Shown piece after piece: positions 7,652-17,113 of a stretch of DNA of 64,000 nt. Below the pieces are notes generated by a model that saw only the letters and a list, made by a program, of their open reading frames with translations, was not told where the DNA came from and ran no database searches. Origin of the DNA: JBFWWP01 sp050246115 (GTDB lineage Bacteria > Planctomycetota > UBA8108 > UBA1146 > JAJFFE01); contig JBFWWP010000029.1 of the NCBI GenBank assembly GCA_050246115.1, forward strand, positions 1-64,000, given 5' to 3'. A program made the position numbers and the translations under genes. Every line of letters begins with the position of its first letter. Positions within the stretch are counted from its first letter, which is position 1.

Positions 7652-10302
7652 GTGACACGCCGCGGAACCCGACCTCACCCTTCCGCTTCGCGACGAAAGC
7701 GCGCAACCTGCGCCAACTCCAGGGCCGCCTGACGCGCGGCAAGGTGTGCCCGCAGCGTCTATTCACCGTGAAGCAATGGAACTCGGAGCCCGCGGTCGTG
7801 CTCGCCGCGGTGCGCACTGCCTTCCCAGGAGGCTTCGTCATCGTCCGCAGCAGCGCCGCCGACGAAGACACCACGCGGGCCTCGGCAGCGGGCGCCTTCA
7901 CGAGTGTATTGGGCGTACCCAGCGACGAACCGCGAGCCATGGTCTCTGCGATCGAACGCGTCGTCGAGAGCTACATGGCCCGCCAGGTGCCGGACCTCGC
8001 GGCGCAAGAGATCCTGGTCCAACCGATGGTCACCGGTGTCGTCGCCAGCGGCGTCGTCTTCACCCGCGACCTCGATACCCAAGCCCCGTACTACGTGATC
8101 AACTACGACGATCAAACTGCGCGCACGGACGCGGTCACGAGCGGAGCCGCCGGGCACACCAAGCTGCTGCGCGTGTTGCGATCTGCCGTGCGCCCGGGAC
8201 AAGCTCCGCCCGACGAGGCGCCGGCCTTCTGCGACGCGTTACTCGACGCAGTCCGCGAAGTCGAAGCGATCACCGGCACCGACGCGCTCGACGTCGAGTT
8301 TGCAGTCGATGGCGCCGGCTCCGTCTTCATCCTGCAGGTGCGCCCGATCGTCGAGCGCCGCGTCCTCTCGCGAACTTGGCTCGACCGCAGCCTCGCCAAG
8401 GAGTTGGCTGACGCCCGCGCCTTCGTCGCGTCGCGCTTCCGCCGCTCCCCGGGTCTCCGTGGCGAGCGGACGATCCTCGGGGTGATGCCCGACTGGAACC
8501 CCGCCGAGATCATCGGCGCACACCCGAAGCCCCTCGGATTCGCCCTCTATCGCTACCTGATCCTTCACAGCACGTGGCGGCAGGCCCGTGGACTCCTCGG
8601 ATACCGTGACCCCTTCCCCCACTCCCTGCTCGTGAGCGTTGCCGGCAAGCCTTACGTCGACGTGCGCGCAAGCTTCAACTCGCTCCTCCCCGCGGCGATC
8701 TCGGAGTCGCTCGCCGAGCGCCTCGTCGACGACCAACTCGCAAAGCTGCGCAGGAACCCCGCACTGCACGACAAGGTCGAGTTCGAGATCGTCTACTCCT
8801 GCGCCACCATCGACTTCGAAAGCCGCGTCGAAGAGCTCCGCGCCCGGGGGTTCGACGCAGCAGACATCGCCGAGTTGCGGGCAGCCCTACGGCACCTCAC
8901 GGCACGCATGGTCACCGACGGGGCCGGGGTTCGCGCCGAGATGACGGCGCGGGTCGATCGTCTCCAGGAGCGCCGCGACGCACTCGCCCAGCAGACGATC
9001 TCGCCGGCCGGCCTACCGGGCGTGGTCGAGCAGATCCTGCAGGACTGCATCCGCGACGGCACGCTGCCGTTCGCGGTGTTTGCGCGCTGCGCCTTCGTAG
9101 CGACGTCCTTCCTCCAGTCTTTCCGAGCGCGGGGCTTACTCAGCGCGACCGAGCTCGATCAATACCTCGGGTCCATCGATACCGTGGCTCGTCGCTTCGT
9201 CACCGACCTCGAGGAATGGCGCGCCGGAGAAATGCTCCTCGCGGACTTGCTGCGCCGCTACGGGCACCTGCGACCGGGAACCTACGACATCAGCTGCCCG
9301 ACGTACGGGGAACGGCCCGACCTCTACCTCGCAGGAGCCTCCTCGAGCACGACGGGCACCACCGCCACACCAATGGCGTCGTCGGAGCGGGTCACGCCCC
9401 CTGCCGGCTATGTGTTCTCGCCGCGCAACGATGCCGCGATCGCCGCCTGCCTCGCTGACCTCGGTTACTCGTTCGATCTCGAGGAACTGGACCGCTTCAT
9501 ACGAACCTCGATCCAGCAGCGCGAGGCGGTCAAGCTCGAGTTCACCAAGAACGTCAGTCTCGCGCTCGACAAGATTGCACAGTTCGGCGCGTACCATGGC
9601 CTCGGTCGCGATGATCTCGCCTATCTCGACCTCGGAGCCTTCCTCGCGCTCGCGAGCGAGAACTGCTCGCGCCACGCTGTGGCGGACCTCCGCGATGGCA
9701 TCGAGCGGAACAAGGCTCGCCACGACTTGACGGCCGCGATCCACTTGCCCGACATCATCTTCGGTGAGCGCGACCTCGAGTGGGTTCGCTATCAGGACAA
9801 ACAGCCGAACTTCATCACCCAGCGCTCGGTCAGTGCCCCTCGCCACGTGATCGATGACCCGACACCCCAGGTCGAGTTGGACCTGCGCGGACGCATCGTG
9901 CTCGTCGAGAACGCCGATCCCGGCTACGACTGGATCTTCTCGCGGGGCATCGCGGGTCTGGTGACCAAGTACGGCGGCGCCGCCTCGCACCTCGCGATCC
10001 GCTGCGCGGAATTCTCGATCCCGGCCGCCATTGGCTGCGGCGAGCAGATCTACGAGGCTCTCAAGAGTACGCCGTTCATCCATCTCGCGTGCCCGGAACG
10101 CCGCGTGTACGGACGTCAAACGTCCGTGACGGAGCCACACACCCCAGCGCACGCGACGCCCTCATTCGCGATCACCCCGACGCGCTCACCCACCGCGTCG
10201 ACGGAACGTAGCGCCGGGAGACCGCGACGTTGGACCGTCGCGACGACCGAGGTGAGTGCAGGCCCCACCGAGCCCGAAGGCAGCACCGCGTCCCGTCCGT
10301 AG
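7648..10302 (+). CDS. PEP-synthase-like kinase, probable L-glutamine kinase (Cj1418-like)
   Basis: This 884-residue protein has a PEP-synthase architecture. An N-terminal ATP-grasp domain carries FRFATKARNLRQLQ and IVRSSAADEDTTRASAAGAF. A long middle region follows, unlike the PEP-binding barrel of true PEP synthases. The C-terminal swivelling phosphohistidine domain reads TKYGGAASHLAIRCAEFSIP, with the catalytic His at residue 781. This arrangement matches the glutamine kinases that phosphorylate the amide nitrogen of glutamine in capsule phosphoramidate synthesis. It is longer than Cj1418, and its last 65 residues are low-complexity (Thr, Ser, Pro, Ala). It overlaps the CysC-like gene by four bases and ends six bases from the convergent helicase gene. 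Confidence 0.75.
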   Translation: MSDTPRNPTSPFRFATKARNLRQLQGRLTRGKVCPQRLFTVKQWNSEPAVVLAAVRTAFPGGFVIVRSSAADEDTTRASAAGAFTSVLGVPSDEPRAMVSAIERVVESYMARQVPDLAAQEILVQPMVTGVVASGVVFTRDLDTQAPYYVINYDDQTARTDAVTSGAAGHTKLLRVLRSAVRPGQAPPDEAPAFCDALLDAVREVEAITGTDALDVEFAVDGAGSVFILQVRPIVERRVLSRTWLDRSLAKELADARAFVASRFRRSPGLRGERTILGVMPDWNPAEIIGAHPKPLGFALYRYLILHSTWRQARGLLGYRDPFPHSLLVSVAGKPYVDVRASFNSLLPAAISESLAERLVDDQLAKLRRNPALHDKVEFEIVYSCATIDFESRVEELRARGFDAADIAELRAALRHLTARMVTDGAGVRAEMTARVDRLQERRDALAQQTISPAGLPGVVEQILQDCIRDGTLPFAVFARCAFVATSFLQSFRARGLLSATELDQYLGSIDTVARRFVTDLEEWRAGEMLLADLLRRYGHLRPGTYDISCPTYGERPDLYLAGASSSTTGTTATPMASSERVTPPAGYVFSPRNDAAIAACLADLGYSFDLEELDRFIRTSIQQREAVKLEFTKNVSLALDKIAQFGAYHGLGRDDLAYLDLGAFLALASENCSRHAVADLRDGIERNKARHDLTAAIHLPDIIFGERDLEWVRYQDKQPNFITQRSVSAPRHVIDDPTPQVELDLRGRIVLVENADPGYDWIFSRGIAGLVTKYGGAASHLAIRCAEFSIPAAIGCGEQIYEALKSTPFIHLACPERRVYGRQTSVTEPHTPAHATPSFAITPTRSPTASTERSAGRPRRWTVATTEVSAGPTEPEGSTASRP

Positions 10303-10308
10303 GTGGCC

Positions 10309-12237
10309 CTAACGGGGGCGGACGTCGCGCTTCGCCCACGGCTTGCGCCCGCTGGGGTCGTCGCGCCCGGTGCGCGCTGGGAACTTGCGGTCGCGTGCAT
10401 CCCGCGGGGGGCCGAATCCCCGGTGATCCCGTGGGTCGCCGCCCCCACGATGGCCCTTGGGGGCGAACTTCGGTCCTCGCCCCTTGGGAGGACCCGTTTC
10501 GGGGCGGGCGAGGACGATCGCTGCTTTGCGCCCGCGAATCGTGAACTGCCCCATGCTGGCGAGCACGGCGTCGACGTGGATCGCATCGACCTCGAGGAAC
10601 GAGATCTTCTCCCGGATGTCGATCGCGCCGATCGCCTTCCCCGGGATGCCGGCTTCATTGGCGACGGCGCCGACGAGGTCTCCCGGGCGGAGTCCCGCTT
10701 GTTCTCCCAACGTGACGAAGAGACGCACTTGCCGGCTCTGTGCCGCACCGGGATTGAACTGACCGGGGCGGCTCGGGCGATGGGCCCCGGACTGACCGCT
10801 CTTCGCGCCGCGGGGCGACGTTGCGTTGCGCGCCTCGAACTTGCGCGGAGCGAGGAGGTCTTCGGGCTCGGGGCCCTCGACGACGAGCGGTTGCTCGCGG
10901 GAAGCAAGGCGCGCCATGGCGGCGGCCAGCGTCAACAAGTCGGCGCCCGGCTCTGCTGCCATACGCTCGACGAGGCCACGGTACGGCTCGAGGTCGCCGG
11001 CTGCGACGGTTTCGTGCACCAGCGCGGTCAGCCGGGTGGCGCGGGCGGCGGCGAGGTCGCGGTTGTTGGGCACACGGGCCGAGCGCATGGTCTGCCCGGT
11101 GTAGCGCTCGATCGTGCGTTGGAAAGCGCGCTCGCGGGGCGTGAGCAGCAGCAGCGAGACACCCGGGCGACCGGCGCGTCCCGTGCGACCGATGCGATGC
11201 ACGTACACCTCGGGCTCGAGTGGCGGATCGAAGTTGACCACGTGCGAGATGCCGTCCACGTCGAGCCCGCGGGCGGCGACGTCGGTCGCCACGACGAGCG
11301 AGATGCGACGCGCCTTGAGTTGCCCCACCACCTCTTCACGCTGCGCCTGCGACAAGTCACCGTGGAGCGCGGCGGCCGCGACCCCGCGAGCGCGTAGGTC
11401 ATCGACGAGTAGCGCGCAGCTCGATCGGGTGCGGGCAAAGACGATCACGGCGTCGGTCGGCTCGGCTTCGATGAACCGCGCCAGCGCTTCGACTTTGGCG
11501 TTGGCATGGGTGACGATCACGCGTTGATCGGTGGCCGTGACGGTGCGCGTCGCGCTCTCGATGGCGATCGACACGGGGTCGACGAGATACGACTTCGCCA
11601 CGCGTTCGATGGCGGGCGGCAGGGTCGCGGAGAACAGGGCGATCTGGCGCGGTTTCGGGACTTGCCCGAGGATCCACTCGACATCGTCGATGAAACCCAT
11701 GCGCAGCATCTCGTCGCCCTCATCGAGGACTACGTTACGCACCGCGTCGAGCGCGAGCGCCCCGCGGCGGATGCAATCCATCACGCGCCCCGGCGTGCCC
11801 ACGACCACATGGACCCCGCCCCGCAATTGCGCGAGCTGGGTGTGGATCGGCGCGCCGCCGTAGACGGTGAGGACGCGGGGGGCACCGAGGCCCTCCCCAT
11901 ACTGGCGCAGTGCCTCGCTGACTTGGATCGCGAGTTCGCGCGTCGGACACAGGATCAAGCCCTGTACCTCGCGCCGACTCAAGTCGAGAGACTGGAGCAA
12001 TGGCAACCCGAAGGCCGCGGTCTTGCCGGTTCCCGTTTGCGCCTGGCCGACCAGATCATGTCCCGCGAGGAGCGGCGGGATCGCCAGAGTTTGGATCGGC
12101 GTGGGGGTTTCGTAGCCGATTGCCGCCATCGTGCGAACCAACGCGGGCGCCAAACCGAGCGCCGCGAAAGGGGTGGGCGCGCCGGTGACCGGGGCGGCGA
12201 TGGCGGGAGGCGTTTCGGGATCGAGCATGCGCAACAT
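10309..12237 (-). CDS. DEAD-box RNA helicase with DbpA-type RNA-binding domain
   Basis: The 642-residue protein has every helicase motif in order: TPIQTLAIP, AQTGTGKT, PTRELAIQ, TPGR, SAT, IVFARTRSSC, TDVAARGLDV and HRIGRTGRAG. Motif II reads DEGD rather than DEAD. The linker is basic and is followed by a DbpA/CsdA-type domain (GEQAGLRPGDLVGA, NEAGIPGKAIGAIDI). The tail is rich in Arg, Gly and Lys, as in cold-shock helicases that help ribosome assembly or mRNA decay. I chose the ATG at 12237, with GGAG upstream, because the protein then begins directly before the Q motif. It is divergent from the TetR gene across about 190 bases. Confidence 0.93.
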   Translation of the reverse strand: MLRMLDPETPPAIAAPVTGAPTPFAALGLAPALVRTMAAIGYETPTPIQTLAIPPLLAGHDLVGQAQTGTGKTAAFGLPLLQSLDLSRREVQGLILCPTRELAIQVSEALRQYGEGLGAPRVLTVYGGAPIHTQLAQLRGGVHVVVGTPGRVMDCIRRGALALDAVRNVVLDEGDEMLRMGFIDDVEWILGQVPKPRQIALFSATLPPAIERVAKSYLVDPVSIAIESATRTVTATDQRVIVTHANAKVEALARFIEAEPTDAVIVFARTRSSCALLVDDLRARGVAAAALHGDLSQAQREEVVGQLKARRISLVVATDVAARGLDVDGISHVVNFDPPLEPEVYVHRIGRTGRAGRPGVSLLLLTPRERAFQRTIERYTGQTMRSARVPNNRDLAAARATRLTALVHETVAAGDLEPYRGLVERMAAEPGADLLTLAAAMARLASREQPLVVEGPEPEDLLAPRKFEARNATSPRGAKSGQSGAHRPSRPGQFNPGAAQSRQVRLFVTLGEQAGLRPGDLVGAVANEAGIPGKAIGAIDIREKISFLEVDAIHVDAVLASMGQFTIRGRKAAIVLARPETGPPKGRGPKFAPKGHRGGGDPRDHRGFGPPRDARDRKFPARTGRDDPSGRKPWAKRDVRPR

Positions 12238-12399
12238 CGGTGGGTTCTCCAGTCTGAAAGGGTCGCACACCCTACCACACCATCCGCGCGGAAGCCCTTT
12301 TCTTTTCTGGGATTCCGCCCGTTTGGCAGTGCGACCCCGCGGTCGGGAGGCCGAGCTCACGGGCGAACCGCCGTCTTCTTCCCCAGGCGACGCCTTGCG

Positions 12400-12421
12400 C
12401 TTGGTTGAGCGTTCAACTAAG
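12400..12421. promoter_or_regulatory. Palindromic operator candidate for the TetR regulator
   Basis: CTTGGTTGA, four bases (GCGT), then TCAACTAAG form an inverted repeat with eight of nine positions paired. It ends ten bases before the TetR start codon at 12431. The size and position are typical of an autoregulatory TetR-family operator. Binding is inferred, not shown. Confidence 0.6.
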
Positions 12422-12430
12422 CTTCGGGTC

Positions 12431-13087
12431 ATGGTGACTCAGCCCCCTCCCACCCCCTCGGACACCCGCGAGCGACTCGTGATCGCGGCGCGCGATTTGT
12501 TCCTCATGCAGGGTTACCGCGCGACGGGGATCGCGCAGATCCTGAGACAGGCCGATGTCAACGCCGGCAGTCTGTATCACTTCTTCCCCACCAAGGAGGA
12601 CCTGCTGATGGCGGTCCTCGAGTGGTACCGAGCCCACATCAAAGACGACCTCCTCGACCTGCACACGGCTTCGATCTCCGATCCGCTCGAGCGCGTGTTC
12701 GGGTTGCTCGACGGCTACCGAAAGATGCTGACCACGACGGAGTTCGAAGTCGGCTGCCCAATCGGGAACTTGGCCCTGGAGTTGACCAACACCCATCCTG
12801 GCGTGCGCGAGTTGCTGCTCGTCAACTTCGAGCAATGGGTCGACGCCGTGACCGCCTTCATCGACGGCGCTGCGGACCGGCTCCCATCGGATCTGGATCG
12901 CCGCGCCCTCGCCGTCCACATCCTGACCGCAATGGAGGGCGGCGTCATGCTGGCGCGCACCTATCGCGACATTCGCCTGTTCGACCAAACCGTCAACCAC
13001 CTGCGGGGCTACCTCGAGAGCCTTCAGCGCGAAGGCACCGACTGGTCGGCGCCGAAGCCGCCCGCGAAACGGAGAGTGAAACCATGA
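12431..13087 (+). CDS. TetR/AcrR-family transcriptional regulator
   Basis: The 218-residue protein has the TetR N-terminal helix-turn-helix (residues about 8-55: RERLVIAARDLFLMQGYRAT, then IAQILRQADVNAGSLYHFF and the PTKEDLL cap). The all-helical C-terminal half (GCPIGNLALELTN, AVHILTAMEGGVMLARTYRD) resembles the ligand-binding domain of regulators of efflux or small-molecule metabolism. The ATG at 12431 gives the normal TetR start. An inverted repeat just upstream (12400-12421) suggests autoregulation. Its stop overlaps the start of the WD40 gene by four bases, so that protein is probably its main target. The helicase gene diverges from the same region. Confidence 0.9.
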   Translation: MVTQPPPTPSDTRERLVIAARDLFLMQGYRATGIAQILRQADVNAGSLYHFFPTKEDLLMAVLEWYRAHIKDDLLDLHTASISDPLERVFGLLDGYRKMLTTTEFEVGCPIGNLALELTNTHPGVRELLLVNFEQWVDAVTAFIDGAADRLPSDLDRRALAVHILTAMEGGVMLARTYRDIRLFDQTVNHLRGYLESLQREGTDWSAPKPPAKRRVKP

Positions 13088-15162
13088 GGCTCGTGACCTT
13101 CTTGGCGTGGATGACGATCGCGGTCGGATCGAACGTTGCGAGCGGTCAACCAGGGGCGGACTCCGCCCTCCAGAGCTACCGAGCCCACATCGCCGCCGCT
13201 GCCGCAGCGCTGACGAGCGGCGACTTGCGCGCGGCCCGCGATTGGCTCGCCGCGGCACCCGAGCCTTACCGCGGCTGGGAGTGGGACCACCTGAAGGCGG
13301 AGACCGATCACTCCCTGAGTTCGTTTCGCGCGAGCGACCAAGGAATCACGAAGCTGCAGGTGAGCCCGGACGGCAAACTCCTCGCCATCGCCGCCCTCGA
13401 CGGGGTCATTCGACTCTGGGAGACCCAGAGTGAGTCGGTGGTGGCCGAACTGCGAGGGCACGAGAAGCCCGTTCATGGACTGTGTTTCTCGGCGGATGGC
13501 CAGCGCCTCGCGAGCACGGGCCGCGACCTCACCCTGCGACTGTGGGATGTCGACCGCCGCGCGGAGGTCGGCGTACTGGGTGAGCATCCGACGACGCCCT
13601 ATGCTTGTGCATTCACTCCGGACGGCTCACGCGTAGTCTCGGTGGGCTGGCGAACGCACCCGGAGAAGGGGCACCCCGTGGGCCTGATTCGGGTCTGGGA
13701 CGTCGAGTCCCGCACCCTGCTCCACACTCAGGACTACACGACCCACCCCATTGGCTGCGTGGCGATCTCGCCGGACGGCCGCACGGCGTACCTCGGGTGC
13801 TGGGAGTATCAAATCCTGGTCATGAATCTCGAGACCTTTGCGATCGAACGCGAGTTGCAACCCCGCGAGAGTCAGGCCTACAAGGCGATCGACTGGATCG
13901 AGTTGGATCCGCGCGGCGAGCAACTGGTGACCGGGTGCAAGGACAAGACCTGCAAGTTCTTCGATCTCGCGTCCGGCGAGCAGCGATTCGAAAGCCCCCA
14001 CCGCGGCCACGTCACGGCGGCCCGATTCGTGTCGGGCCGCGACCTCGTGGTCACCAGCAGCCAGGACGGCGCGGTTCGGCTCGTGCGCGCAAGCGATGGG
14101 AGTGAGGTGGCGCGGCTACTCGGACACCAAGCGCCGGTGAGCTGCGCAGCCGTCGCTCCGAACGGTGACATCGCATACTCGGGTGATGCCGAGGGCATGA
14201 TCTTTCGGTGGGACTTGCGGGCGCCGGAGAGCTTCACTCCGAGCTATCGCATCGATGGGGCCTGGTCCTGCGTGTTCGATCCCAACGGCACCCGCATCGC
14301 CGCCGGCACCAACGAGAGGACGATCCAGGTTCGTGATGCTCGCACCCTCGAGCGGCTCACGACCTCGTCGGCATTCGACGCCCTGGTCGTCGACGTGGCG
14401 TGGTCACCCGACGGTTCGCGGATCGTCGGCGGCTCCAACGACGGCACCGTGCGTTGCATCGATGTCGCGACCGGGTCGGAGGCCTGGCGCTTTCAGGGAC
14501 AGGGCCAGATTCGCGCCACGGACTGGTCGCGCGACGGCCGTTACATCGCCGCCGGATCCGGGGGTTCGGGAGTCGCGTACGTGCTGGACGCGAAGGATGG
14601 TCGCGTCGTGTGCGAGCATGGGCTCACTCCGGGCACCCTTGCCACCGGGTTCTTCGCCAACTCATCGCGAGTTGCATTTGCCGCCGGCAAGCGAGTCGTG
14701 GTGCTGGAGGTGCCGACAGGGCAAATGCTCGGGGAGTGGAGCTCCCTAGCGAGTGACGCAGCGGAACTCGCCGTGAGCCCGGACGGCCGCGCTCTTGCCG
14801 TCGGCGAGATGGCCGGTGATCTCGAACTGTTCGACGTCGACGCGGATGGCCGCATCGTGGGACGACGCTGGTCCGGCAAGACCACGGGCACCCAATGGGG
14901 CGCGTCGTTCAGTCCCGACGGAGCCCGGCTGGCATCGATCGGCTACGACTTCGCGCTTCACCTATGGGATCCGGCGAGCGGCCAGGAAGTGTTCCAAGTT
15001 CGCGACCTGCCCATTCAGGGGTTCGACGTGAGGTTCTCGCCGAGCGGCGACTCGATCGCGTACATGGGAGGTGCGGGACAGACCTGGCTGATCGATCGTC
15101 GCGTATGGCGGGAGCGTCGCCGGTTCCAAAGCGCACCCGAGCCACACCTCCCGGGGAACTGA
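13084..15162 (+). CDS. Secreted WD40-repeat protein
   Basis: This 692-residue protein starts with a signal peptide (MRLVTFLAWMTIAVGSNVAS, cleavage near ASGQ). A short helical segment follows (AARDWLAAAPEPYRGWEWDH), a lead-in often seen before WD40 repeats in planctomycete proteins. After it come about a dozen WD40-type repeats (VSPDGKLLAIAALDGVIRLW, FSADGQRLASTGRDLTLRLW and similar), enough for two seven-bladed propellers. It should act outside the cytoplasm as a binding scaffold; no catalytic part is seen. ATG and the TetR stop share ATGA, so translation is coupled. Control of an exported propeller by an adjacent TetR regulator is unusual. Confidence 0.85.
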   Translation: MRLVTFLAWMTIAVGSNVASGQPGADSALQSYRAHIAAAAAALTSGDLRAARDWLAAAPEPYRGWEWDHLKAETDHSLSSFRASDQGITKLQVSPDGKLLAIAALDGVIRLWETQSESVVAELRGHEKPVHGLCFSADGQRLASTGRDLTLRLWDVDRRAEVGVLGEHPTTPYACAFTPDGSRVVSVGWRTHPEKGHPVGLIRVWDVESRTLLHTQDYTTHPIGCVAISPDGRTAYLGCWEYQILVMNLETFAIERELQPRESQAYKAIDWIELDPRGEQLVTGCKDKTCKFFDLASGEQRFESPHRGHVTAARFVSGRDLVVTSSQDGAVRLVRASDGSEVARLLGHQAPVSCAAVAPNGDIAYSGDAEGMIFRWDLRAPESFTPSYRIDGAWSCVFDPNGTRIAAGTNERTIQVRDARTLERLTTSSAFDALVVDVAWSPDGSRIVGGSNDGTVRCIDVATGSEAWRFQGQGQIRATDWSRDGRYIAAGSGGSGVAYVLDAKDGRVVCEHGLTPGTLATGFFANSSRVAFAAGKRVVVLEVPTGQMLGEWSSLASDAAELAVSPDGRALAVGEMAGDLELFDVDADGRIVGRRWSGKTTGTQWGASFSPDGARLASIGYDFALHLWDPASGQEVFQVRDLPIQGFDVRFSPSGDSIAYMGGAGQTWLIDRRVWRERRRFQSAPEPHLPGN

Positions 15163-15214
15163 AGGGCTGAGTCGACGCAGGTTCCGACCCCAGTGCCGAC
15201 CACCGCCACGTCGA

Positions 15215-17113
15215 TCACGAAGTGGCTGGCTCGGCCTCGGCGACCGCAGCGATCTCGACGACCTGCTGCCAACCCGCCGCCGCCAGTTGCTGATAGGCTT
15301 GCTCGCACCGCTCGCTGTGGACCAACAGCGTCACTTGGTCGCCGACGCGATGCTCCTCATCACCCACTGGCGAAGTCGCTCCGCCACGGTGTAGCGCCAG
15401 GAAGAGATACGCGCCCGACCCAGTTGCCGCGGTTGTGGGCAGGGCCTCATCCTGGGCGCCTCGCGCCTTGGCCTCGATGCGCTGCCAGCGCTCGAGGCTC
15501 GTCAGCCGGCGCCGGAGGCGCACGGTCCACACCTCAATGTCCTCGGGTCGATGAAACAGCAACTCCGCCCCGCCCGCACGGGCCATCTCGGGGGTCACCT
15601 GGTGTTCACCCGGACTCAAAGCCACGTAGAGACGCTTGACCTTGCCTTCGCGCTTCGCCTTCTGCGCAAACAACACGTTCACTTCGCCGTTGGGGCTGAG
15701 GCCGATCGCGCCAAGTCGGGTGTCGATCTCAGCCCGTTGGAGAGTTCGTTCTTCCAGACCGTTCCCGAAGATCACCCGGATGCCCGCTTCGCCAGCGGCG
15801 CGCGTCGCCTCGTGGTTGCGATCAATGCACAACACCGGCTGTCCCTCGTTCTGCAGTACCTTGGCCAAAGTCCTGGCCAACTCGTTGGCGCCGAGAATCA
15901 CCCAGCCGGCGTTCGACGGGCGCTGCAGGCGAAGCGCACGAGCGAGCGGCCCGCCGGTGATCCCAGCAGAAACCACGGTGAGGGCGATGACCGAAAAGAC
16001 CAGGGCGCGGAACGCCGGACCCACGGGATGCTCGCTCCCCAGCTTGGCGGCTACGAGCGACGCGATGGCCGCGGCCACGATCCCCCGCGGACCGATCCAT
16101 GCCATGAAGGCCTTCTGGCGGAGTCCGAACTCAGACCCGAGGGTACCCACGAACACGTTGAGCGGGCGCACCACGAACATGAGCACGAGCACGGTCACCA
16201 CGCCGGGCCAGCCGAGTCCAACGACGTCGTCGGCACGAACGTCGGCGGCAAGCAGCACGAACAGCAAACCGATGAACATCGCAGTCAGTTGCTCCTTGAA
16301 CTCGAGCAACTCCTCCTGGAACCGCGAGGGCATGTTGCCGACGACCAAGCCTGCCAGCGTCACCGCCGCTACGCCGCTCTCGTGCTGAATCGCATTGGCG
16401 ACCTGAAAGATGGCGCAGACCATGCCGAGCGTGAACACCTTCTCGAGACCCTCTGGGATCAACTCGCGGAAGCGAAACAGCAGCACCAACGCAAAGCCAC
16501 AAGCCAGCCCGAAGAGCGAACCGAAACCGAGGGACAGAAAGGCGTCGAGGACCGGGAGGTCTTCGCCTTTGGACAGCACGAACTCCAGAGTCGCGGCGGC
16601 GGCGATCGCCCCAACGGCATCGATGAGCACGCCTTCTGCCTCGAGCACGGTCGAAACCGAGCGTTCGACCTTGATCCGCTTGAGCAGCGGCCCAATGACC
16701 GTAGGTCCGGTGACGATCACGAGCGTGCCGAACACCGACGAGATGGCCCAGTCCCAGCCCATGATGAAGTGCGCGGCGAGGGTTCCTCCTACGGCAGTGA
16801 CCAGGGCTCCCACCGAGATCAACATTTGAATCGAGCGCTGCTCGCGACGGAGCCTGCGAATGTCGAGGTTCATCCCGCCTTCGAACAGGATCACCGCAAC
16901 GGCGAAACTCACCAGCATGAGCAGGCCGTCACCGAGTGACGCCGGGCGCACCACACCTGCCATCTCCGGGCCGACGAGCACTCCCGCGAAGAGCAGCAAC
17001 AGCAGCCCTGGGATCCGCACATGAGTGGCGAGCGCCTGACACAGCAGGCCCACGGCCAGTGCCAGCGCTATCGTCAGGCTGGGATCGTTGAACACGCTCT
17101 CGCTGGGCGGCAC
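15215..17113 (-). CDS. CPA1-type Na+/H+ (or K+/H+) antiporter with RCK domains
   Basis: The 632-residue protein has about 12 membrane helices of the NhaP/CPA1 type (IPGLLLLLFAGVLVGPEM, LISVGALVTAVGGTLAAHF, GPTVIGPLLKRIKVERS, EAEGVLIDAVGAIAAA, WIGPRGIVAAAIASLVA). From about residue 400 follows a Rossmann TrkA-N domain (GWVILGANELARTLAKVL, CIDRNHEAT) and a C-terminal domain resembling TrkA-C. Such proteins exchange monovalent cations for protons and are gated by nucleotides or ions bound to the RCK part. I chose GTG at 17113, with GGGGAGG seven bases upstream, over the longer frame from 17137. It converges with the WD40 gene. Confidence 0.88.
   Translation of the reverse strand: MPPSESVFNDPSLTIALALAVGLLCQALATHVRIPGLLLLLFAGVLVGPEMAGVVRPASLGDGLLMLVSFAVAVILFEGGMNLDIRRLRREQRSIQMLISVGALVTAVGGTLAAHFIMGWDWAISSVFGTLVIVTGPTVIGPLLKRIKVERSVSTVLEAEGVLIDAVGAIAAAATLEFVLSKGEDLPVLDAFLSLGFGSLFGLACGFALVLLFRFRELIPEGLEKVFTLGMVCAIFQVANAIQHESGVAAVTLAGLVVGNMPSRFQEELLEFKEQLTAMFIGLLFVLLAADVRADDVVGLGWPGVVTVLVLMFVVRPLNVFVGTLGSEFGLRQKAFMAWIGPRGIVAAAIASLVAAKLGSEHPVGPAFRALVFSVIALTVVSAGITGGPLARALRLQRPSNAGWVILGANELARTLAKVLQNEGQPVLCIDRNHEATRAAGEAGIRVIFGNGLEERTLQRAEIDTRLGAIGLSPNGEVNVLFAQKAKREGKVKRLYVALSPGEHQVTPEMARAGGAELLFHRPEDIEVWTVRLRRRLTSLERWQRIEAKARGAQDEALPTTAATGSGAYLFLALHRGGATSPVGDEEHRVGDQVTLLVHSERCEQAYQQLAAAGWQQVVEIAAVAEAEPATS

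Noticed and set aside
15551..16939. A 462-codon open frame opposite the antiporter gene
   Set aside because: Its composition is rich in His, Arg, Gln and Asp with no motif, as expected for the antisense frame of a GC-rich membrane protein gene.
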